Below the pieces are notes generated by a model. It did not search any database and was not told the DNA's origin. It worked only from the letters and a program-made list of their open reading frames with translations. Positions 58,843 to 64,000 of a DNA stretch of 64,000 nucleotides are shown here, in pieces (within the stretch, counting starts at the first letter, position 1; every line of letters begins with the position of its first letter). The translations under genes and the position numbers were made by a program. The DNA lies in NCBI GenBank assembly GCA_903871605.1, contig CAIQHF010000036.1, forward strand, positions 124,001-188,000, given 5' to 3'. The stretch is from an uncultured Sphingomonadaceae bacterium. GTDB taxonomy: Bacteria; Pseudomonadota; Alphaproteobacteria; Sphingomonadales; Sphingomonadaceae.

Positions 58843-60093
58843 ATGCAGGATAAAAGCCCGAGCTCGGACACCGCTACGTCACGGACGCTCGCCCGGCTGG
58901 TGATCGGCCTGTTCTTCATCTGGGGCGGCGCGACCAGCCTCAACGATGTGCTGATCCCGAAGCTTCGGGGGCTTTATGCGCTCAGCCATGCCGAGGGGAT
59001 GCTGACCCAGTTCGCCTTCTTCACCGCCTATTTCATCGTATCGATCCCGGCTGGCACGCTGGTCGCGCGGATCGGCTATCTGCGCGGCATCGTCAGTGGG
59101 CTGATCGTCACCGCGATCGGGGCGCTATTGTTCTGGCCTGCGGCATTGTCGGGCCATTATGCCGGGTTCCTGGTCGCATTGTTCGTCCTCGCCGCGGGGA
59201 TCACGATCCTGCAGGTCGCGGCCAACCCGTTTATCGCGCTGCTTGGCGACGAGAAGACCTCGAGCAGCCGGCTGACCTTCGCGCAGGCGTTCAATTCGCT
59301 GGGTACGACGGTCTGGCCCTATATCGGATCGACATTGATCCTGGGCGCCGCGGCGACGAGCCCCGCGACATTGTCGGGCGCCGCGCTGGTTGCATCCCGC
59401 GAGGCGGAGAGTGCCGTCGTCGCGCACATCTATATCGGGATCGCGATCGTGCTTCTCGTCGTCGCGATGATCTTCTGGGCCCGCCGGAACGCGGTGCGCG
59501 ACGAACGGCCCGCGGCCGTCAGCTTCCTCGACAGCCTCCAACTGCTCTCTCGGCGGCGCGTTCTTTTCGGCATCGGCGCCTTGTTTGCCTATGTCGGTGC
59601 CGAGGTCTCGATCGGCAGCCTCATGGTGAACTATCTGCAACAGCCGAGCGTCATGGGCCTCGACGCACAGGCCGCCGGGCATCGCCTCTCGCTCTATTGG
59701 GGTGGCGCGATGGTCGGGCGTTTCGTCGGCGCCGCGCTGCTCCGGCGGGCGCCGGCCGGCAAGCTGTTGGCGGTCTTCGCCGGCTGCGCGGGGCTCTTGG
59801 TCGCGGGCTCGATGGCAAGCGGCGGCGCCGTCGCCGGCTGGGCGCTGCTCGCGGTCGGGTTGTTCAACTCGATCATGTTCCCGACCATCTTCTCGCTGTC
59901 GCTCAAGGGGCTTGGCGCCAAGACCGCTGAGGGCTCCGGGCTGCTCTGCATGGCGATCGTCGGCGGTGCGGTCCTCCCGCTGGCGACGGGCGCGCTCGCA
60001 GACGCGACGACGATCGCCACCGCTCTGGCCATTCCGATCATCTGTTATGTCGTTATCGCGATATTCGGATTGCTCGATCCGGCGGAGGATTGA
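58843..60093 (+). CDS. FucP/GluP-type sugar:proton symporter (MFS)
   Basis: A 416-residue major facilitator with about 12 hydrophobic segments. FFIWGGATSLNDVLIPKL and FFTAYFIVSIPAGTLVARIGY, then LQVAANPFIALLGD and LTFAQAFNSLGTTVWPYIG, match the FucP/GluP family of fucose, glucose or galactose transporters. The sugar cannot be told from sequence. The porin gene follows 3 bp later, so the pair would take a sugar through the outer and then the inner membrane. It is 186 bp after the XrtA locus and probably independent of it. Confidence 0.93.
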   Translation: MQDKSPSSDTATSRTLARLVIGLFFIWGGATSLNDVLIPKLRGLYALSHAEGMLTQFAFFTAYFIVSIPAGTLVARIGYLRGIVSGLIVTAIGALLFWPAALSGHYAGFLVALFVLAAGITILQVAANPFIALLGDEKTSSSRLTFAQAFNSLGTTVWPYIGSTLILGAAATSPATLSGAALVASREAESAVVAHIYIGIAIVLLVVAMIFWARRNAVRDERPAAVSFLDSLQLLSRRRVLFGIGALFAYVGAEVSIGSLMVNYLQQPSVMGLDAQAAGHRLSLYWGGAMVGRFVGAALLRRAPAGKLLAVFAGCAGLLVAGSMASGGAVAGWALLAVGLFNSIMFPTIFSLSLKGLGAKTAEGSGLLCMAIVGGAVLPLATGALADATTIATALAIPIICYVVIAIFGLLDPAED

Positions 60094-60096
60094 GCA

Positions 60097-61443
60097 ATGT
60101 TCCGTCTTACCTCGGCAGCCGTCGGCCTCGTCGTGCTGTTTGGCCCTGCGGCACCCGCATGGGCACAGCGCGCCAATCAGGTGCCCGCGACCGCGACGCA
60201 GGATGCGGACACGCAGCAGCAGCCACAGAGCCCTGCCACGCTGACCGGGGAGTGGGGTGGCCTGCGGACGAAGCTGCGCGACGACGGCATCGACATCACC
60301 GCCGGTTATACGAGCGAGTTTGCCGCCAACGTCCAGGGCGGTCTGCGTCACGACGCGACCGAAACGGGGCAGTTCACCTTCGGCGCCAAGATCGACACCG
60401 GTACGCTGTTCGGCCTCCAAGGCGGAACGATCCAGGCGAGCATCACCTATCGGCGAGGCAAGGATCTCGGCGATGATGCACATGCCGGGCTGGGCAATCT
60501 GCAACAGGTTCAGGAGGTCTATGGGCGTGGCCAGACATGGCGGCTGACCGAGCTCTGGTACCAGCAGCAACTGGGTGGCGGGTTCGACCTCAAGCTCGGC
60601 CGCCTTGCGCAGGGCGCCGATTTCTCGAGCTTCTCGTGCAGTTTCGAAAATCTCTCCTTCTGCGGCGCGCCGGTCGGCAACATTGCGGGCGACTATTGGT
60701 ATAATTGGCCCGTCGCGCAATGGGGGGCACGACTGCGGCTCAAGCATCCCGGCTGGTATGTCATGGTCGGCGCATTCGAGAATAATCCGAACAATCTCGA
60801 CAATGATTTCGCGATCAGCCACGGCGGCGCGACGGGGGTGCTCGTCCCGGTCGAGGCCGGTTGGACCCCGCATCTGGGCCCGCATCATCTGCCCGGCAGC
60901 TACCGCATCGGCGGGTGGTACAACAGCTCAAACGCCCCGGATGTGCTGACCGGCACCGATCGGCGACCCTTCGCGATCACGGGGCTCGATCCACTGCAGC
61001 GCACGGGTCGCTATGGCGGGTATATCCTGCTCCAGCAGCAGCTGACGGGTACCTATAAAGACGATCCCGACGGCCCCAAGGCCACGCACGGGCTCAGCGT
61101 CTTTCTCAACCTGACGCAGACCGATCGCCAGACCGAGCGCACCGACAACCAGATCGCCGCAGGCCTGTTCTATGTCGGTCCGCTGGCGCAGCGTCCGCAG
61201 GACGACGTCGGGCTCGCCGTCGCGCGTACCCACGTCAATTCGCGCGCCGCGGACGCCGAATTGCTCGCTGCACCGACGAGCGAGCGGGCACGTTCCGAAT
61301 ATGATGCCGAGCTTTACTACAGCATAGCGGTGCGCAAGTGGCTGATTGTCCGGCCGAACGTGCAATATGTGATCGATCCGGGCGGCTATGACAGCGCCAC
61401 CGCTCTCGTCATCCTCGGGATAAAGAGCGCGATCACCTTCTGA
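60097..61443 (+). CDS. OprB-type carbohydrate-selective porin
   Basis: A 448-residue outer-membrane protein with a signal peptide (MFRLTSAAVGLVVLFGPAAP, then AWA). The OprB-type start LTGEWGGLRTKLRDDGIDIT is followed by alternating beta strands, and the end (ATALVILGIKSAITF) finishes in phenylalanine, as outer-membrane barrels do. It should admit sugars by diffusion. Its Shine-Dalgarno gaggat lies in the end of the MFS gene, 3 bp upstream, so the two are co-expressed. Confidence 0.93.
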   Translation: MFRLTSAAVGLVVLFGPAAPAWAQRANQVPATATQDADTQQQPQSPATLTGEWGGLRTKLRDDGIDITAGYTSEFAANVQGGLRHDATETGQFTFGAKIDTGTLFGLQGGTIQASITYRRGKDLGDDAHAGLGNLQQVQEVYGRGQTWRLTELWYQQQLGGGFDLKLGRLAQGADFSSFSCSFENLSFCGAPVGNIAGDYWYNWPVAQWGARLRLKHPGWYVMVGAFENNPNNLDNDFAISHGGATGVLVPVEAGWTPHLGPHHLPGSYRIGGWYNSSNAPDVLTGTDRRPFAITGLDPLQRTGRYGGYILLQQQLTGTYKDDPDGPKATHGLSVFLNLTQTDRQTERTDNQIAAGLFYVGPLAQRPQDDVGLAVARTHVNSRAADAELLAAPTSERARSEYDAELYYSIAVRKWLIVRPNVQYVIDPGGYDSATALVILGIKSAITF

Positions 61444-61529
61444 ACAGGTCGCGCCGCCGGCGACGCGCGCGACGGCACAAGCGCGATATCGCCGCGTTTA
61501 CCCGCGATGGCGAAGAGAGGGAGCGGACG

Positions 61530-61739
61530 ATGACGCGTTTTCGGATCGACACGGTGGAAGATCCCGCAAGCGGCATGATCTTCGCGGAGATATATCAGGA
61601 GCCCGGCGACCAACTGATCGCGCGATCGGAAGCGATCTATCGCTCGCAGGAGGAGGCGAGCCGGGATGTGATCGAGACGATGCGGCGTTTCTGGCCCGAC
61701 AAGTCGCCCTTCGCGGTGGATCCGTCGATCGGCGTCTGA
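61530..61739 (+). CDS. Small conserved-looking protein of unknown function
   Basis: A 69-residue soluble protein with a good start (gagagggagcgg upstream of the ATG). It reads MTRFRIDTVEDPASGMIFAE and then VIETMRRFWPDK. I do not recognise a family, but codon use is normal and there is no competing gene. It lies between the porin and a convergent DUF6629 gene. Confidence 0.65.
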   Translation: MTRFRIDTVEDPASGMIFAEIYQEPGDQLIARSEAIYRSQEEASRDVIETMRRFWPDKSPFAVDPSIGV

Positions 61740-61762
61740 GGGACGCCTGTCGTCGCGAGCGA

Positions 61763-62434
61763 TCAGGCCGGGCAGGCCGCGTCGCTCTTCGACAGCGTTA
61801 CGGTCAAGGCCTGACGGCGGAATTGCCAGTAGATCATCGCGCTCATGATCGCGGCATAAAAGCACCAGACCGAGGCAAAGGCATAGGCCCGGACGAGCTG
61901 CACGATGCTCAGCACGATGACATTGAGGATCCCATAGGTGCGAACGACCCGGTGGCTCGACAGCAGCAGCGATCCGCACGTCGCCAGTATGTAGAGCAGC
62001 GATATCGACAGGTTACCGGTCAGGGGATTGCGGTAGGCGATCGAGAAATGGTCGACGAACACCCGGCTGGGCACGAAGATCAACCCGTAGGCGTCCCAGG
62101 CACAGACGATCGCGCCGATCGCGGTCAGCCCGACGATCGCATTACGCCGCCAGCCGCGCGGCTCCATCAGCGCCACGGCGGCGGGCATGAGCAGCGGCAG
62201 GATGCCCTGCGCATAGAGCGTGAACAGGAAGGCGAAATGATCGCGCGCGAGCGGGCCGATCCGCCCGTCGAGACCGAGCCAGACCATGCCCTCGCAAAAT
62301 TGGTGCAGCGCGAACAGCATCGGCACCGAGGCGAACAAAAGCGTCCGCGGCTCGCGGACGTGGCGCCAGGTCGCGCCCCCGATCGATGCGAGCAGGCCGG
62401 CGGAGACGAAGCTGGCGGTCGGCGAAAAGCACAT
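61763..62434 (-). CDS. DUF6629-like membrane protein
   Basis: A 223-residue membrane protein with about seven hydrophobic segments. It starts MCFSPTASFVSAGLLASIG, the signature opening of the DUF6629 family, followed by LLFASVPMLFALHQFCEGMVWLGL. The function is unknown. I chose the ATG at 62434 for this start; the reading to 62485 adds a basic leader. It diverges from a small unknown gene and converges with the 69-residue gene. Confidence 0.82.
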   Translation of the reverse strand: MCFSPTASFVSAGLLASIGGATWRHVREPRTLLFASVPMLFALHQFCEGMVWLGLDGRIGPLARDHFAFLFTLYAQGILPLLMPAAVALMEPRGWRRNAIVGLTAIGAIVCAWDAYGLIFVPSRVFVDHFSIAYRNPLTGNLSISLLYILATCGSLLLSSHRVVRTYGILNVIVLSIVQLVRAYAFASVWCFYAAIMSAMIYWQFRRQALTVTLSKSDAACPA

Positions 62435-62544
62435 GCGAATCTCACGATCGGGGCGGATCACCACCCTGTGCCGTGCTTCGCGCATCGTGGCCAGCCGGCT
62501 CGTCGCGCTGGCGGCGCGTTCGATCAGCCGATAGGCTACCGCGC

Positions 62545-62907
62545 ATGAGAATCATCGATCGCTCCGCCTTCCTCGCGCTGCCTGCGGGCACCGTCTTCGC
62601 CAAATATGAACCGCACTTCTTCGCGCCGCTGACGATCAAACAGGCGAACGAGGGCGGGGATTTCTACGTTCAGGATCTGATCCCCGAATTCGTCGGTAAC
62701 GAAAGCGAGGATGACTGGACCGCGACGCTCGACGCGGTGGAGCAGGGCGAGCGCTCGCCGCCGCTCGACTATGAACTGATCGGCCTCGACGGCCTGCTCG
62801 ATCGCGATCAGCTGTTCGCCGTGTTCGAACCGCATGATGTCGAGGCGCTCATCGCGCGTCTGCAGCAAGCGTTGCTCGACAGCACCGCGGGACCCGTCGG
62901 CCGTTGA
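62545..62907 (+). CDS. Small acidic protein of unknown function
   Basis: A 120-residue soluble acidic protein that starts MRIIDRSAFLALPAGTVFAK. Later come YEPHFFAPLTIKQANEG, DFYVQDLIPEFVGNESEDDW and FAVFEPHDVEALI. I do not recognise a family. The ATG at 62545 is 110 bp from the divergent DUF6629 gene. No signal or membrane segment is visible. Codon use matches its neighbours. Confidence 0.72.
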   Translation: MRIIDRSAFLALPAGTVFAKYEPHFFAPLTIKQANEGGDFYVQDLIPEFVGNESEDDWTATLDAVEQGERSPPLDYELIGLDGLLDRDQLFAVFEPHDVEALIARLQQALLDSTAGPVGR

Positions 62908-63019
62908 TCGCCGGCGCGGGCATGCGTTTGTCGCGCGCAGTGGAACGGCGCGATGTCGATGAGTTCGCGCGTTACGGATGGCGCCGTGCCGTCGTCTCGG
63001 GTTTGGGATCGGCGGTTCG

Positions 63020-63802
63020 ATGCGGCTCGCGATAGATGCCCAGCTGGATTACGGCCTCGCGGCCCCGGCCGACCTGCTGCTCGCGCTCGAGGTGGCGCAG
63101 ATGCACGACCAATTGCTCGTCACCGACCGGCTCGGCGTCGCGGGGGTGGGCCCGATGCGGCCGATCGCGGCCGACGAGAGCCTCGGTCGTCGTACCTGGG
63201 CGCACGCCACCGGCCGCGTAACCGCGCATTATACCGCGATCGTCGACATCGTCCGCGCGCCGGTTGTGATCACCGGGCTCGCCGCAGACGCGCTGATGGA
63301 TTTGCCGTCGCTCGTCGTCCCGTATCTGTTCCCGAGCCGCTACTGCGAGGCGGACCGCTTCGAGACCGCGGTGCGGCGCGAGTTCGGCGATCTTGGTGGC
63401 GGAGACAAGATCCAGGCGATGGCCGACTGGATTCACCATCATCTCGATTATGTCCCGGCCTCGAGCAACGGCGACACGACCGCGGCCGACACCTTCGTCG
63501 CGCATCGCGGGGTGTGCCGCGACTTTGCCCATCTGCTGATCGCGATGGCGCGCGCAGCGGGAATTCCCGCGCGGATGGTCGGCGCCTATGCGTGGCGGCT
63601 CGATCCGCAGGATTTCCATGCAGTCGTCGAGGTCTGGCTCGCTGGCGGCTGGCATCTGGTCGATGCGACGAGGCTCGCGCCGACGGAGGGGATCGTCCGG
63701 ATAGGCGTTGGGCGCGATGCCACGGATATCAGCTTTCTGACCGTCTTCGGTCAGGCGCATTTTATCGGGCAGCAGGTCCGGGTCGAGCGGATAGACGGCT
63801 GA
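63020..63802 (+). CDS. Transglutaminase-like cysteine protease family protein
   Basis: A 260-residue protein with a transglutaminase core in its second half. The catalytic Cys is in AHRGVCRDFAHLLIAM, the His in DFHAVVEVWL and the Asp in HLVDATRLAP. The N-terminal half (LAIDAQLDYGLAAPADLLLA and a VTDRL stretch) matches the beta-rich region of bacterial proteins of this type. It is probably a cytosolic protease or amidase of unknown substrate. I chose the ATG at 63020 (MRLAIDAQLD). A convergent gene overlaps its 3' end. Confidence 0.88.
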   Translation: MRLAIDAQLDYGLAAPADLLLALEVAQMHDQLLVTDRLGVAGVGPMRPIAADESLGRRTWAHATGRVTAHYTAIVDIVRAPVVITGLAADALMDLPSLVVPYLFPSRYCEADRFETAVRREFGDLGGGDKIQAMADWIHHHLDYVPASSNGDTTAADTFVAHRGVCRDFAHLLIAMARAAGIPARMVGAYAWRLDPQDFHAVVEVWLAGGWHLVDATRLAPTEGIVRIGVGRDATDISFLTVFGQAHFIGQQVRVERIDG

Positions 63803-63992
63803 TCGCCCCCGGCCGAGCACGCTCGATGTCGGCAGCATCGATCGCGCGCAGCAGATCATCGAAGCGCGGACCCATGTCGACCGGATAGACGCGCTGGAAA
63901 TCCCAGCCGAGCGCGTCGAGATCGCGCGGCGCCGCGGGGCCGATCGAGGCGAGCGCACCGCCGGTGCTGCTGATGTGGATTTGCGCGTCCAT
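63762..63992 (-). CDS. Small protein of unknown function at the window edge
   Basis: A 76-residue soluble reading frame that begins MDAQIHISSTGGALASIGPA and continues DALGWDFQRVYPVDMGPRFD. It looks protein-like, but its last 41 bp overlap the 3' end of the convergent transglutaminase-like gene. I do not recognise a family. A longer or different start beyond the right edge cannot be excluded. Confidence 0.5.
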   Translation of the reverse strand: MDAQIHISSTGGALASIGPAAPRDLDALGWDFQRVYPVDMGPRFDDLLRAIDAADIERARPGAISRLSARPGPAAR

Positions 63993-64000
63993 CAGGGGTC

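Overview
The window is high-GC DNA (roughly two thirds G+C by eye) from an alphaproteobacterium, most likely Sphingomonas or a close relative in the Sphingomonadaceae. The main clues are the complete exosortase A (XrtA) exopolysaccharide locus, the orphan ParA/SPOR locus, the Ccm cytochrome c maturation operon, the lon-hupB order, and the short intergenic palindromes typical of sphingomonad genomes. Most genes are housekeeping genes in tight, translationally coupled operons with ATGA or GTGA overlaps. About 68 protein genes and four tRNA genes can be supported.

1-13.2 kb: branched-chain amino acid genes on the minus strand (ilvB, an unknown 111-residue gene, ilvH, partial ilvC). Next come miaA and serB, which share their start codons head to head, and a PilZ protein. 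A ParA/ribbon-helix-helix/SPOR locus follows, then pyrB with a catalytically degenerate dihydroorotase partner, ruvX and a DUF3089 hydrolase. 13.5-18.4 kb: gatC, gatA and gatB, separated by palindromic repeats, an aldose-1-epimerase-like gene and tRNA-Leu. 18.4-28.2 kb: trigger factor with a long histidine-rich tail, a glycosyltransferase, clpP, clpX, lon and hupB, plus tRNA-Val and tRNA-His. Between clpX and lon lies an accessory patch with a DUF559 nuclease gene inside inverted repeats, a frameshifted membrane-protein gene, and a short gene-less copy of the same inverted repeats.

28.2-39.6 kb: a leucine-dehydrogenase-like gene, the ccmC-D-E-F-G-H-I operon (no ccmA or ccmB here), alanine dehydrogenase diverging from an Lrp-type regulator, the potassium transporter kup, a 2H-phosphoesterase gene, DUF3072 and DUF3775 proteins, and tRNA-Met. 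At 39.7 kb trxB carries an in-frame amber stop at codon 202.

40.6-58.7 kb is the XrtA locus. A minus-strand arm (two XrtA-associated hydrolases, an acyl carrier protein, an acetyltransferase) diverges from a plus-strand arm (acyl-CoA ligase, PLP decarboxylase, polysaccharide export lipoprotein, chain-length determinant, Wzc-like ATPase, outer-membrane protein, ExeA-like ATPase, polysaccharide deacetylase, FemAB-like protein, glycosyltransferase, exosortase A fused to EpsI, amidotransferase). Together these are expected to make and export an exopolysaccharide and to sort PEP-CTERM proteins. No PEP-CTERM substrate was recognised in the window. 58.8-64 kb: a sugar MFS transporter and an OprB-type porin in tandem, several small or uncharacterised genes, and a transglutaminase-like protease gene.
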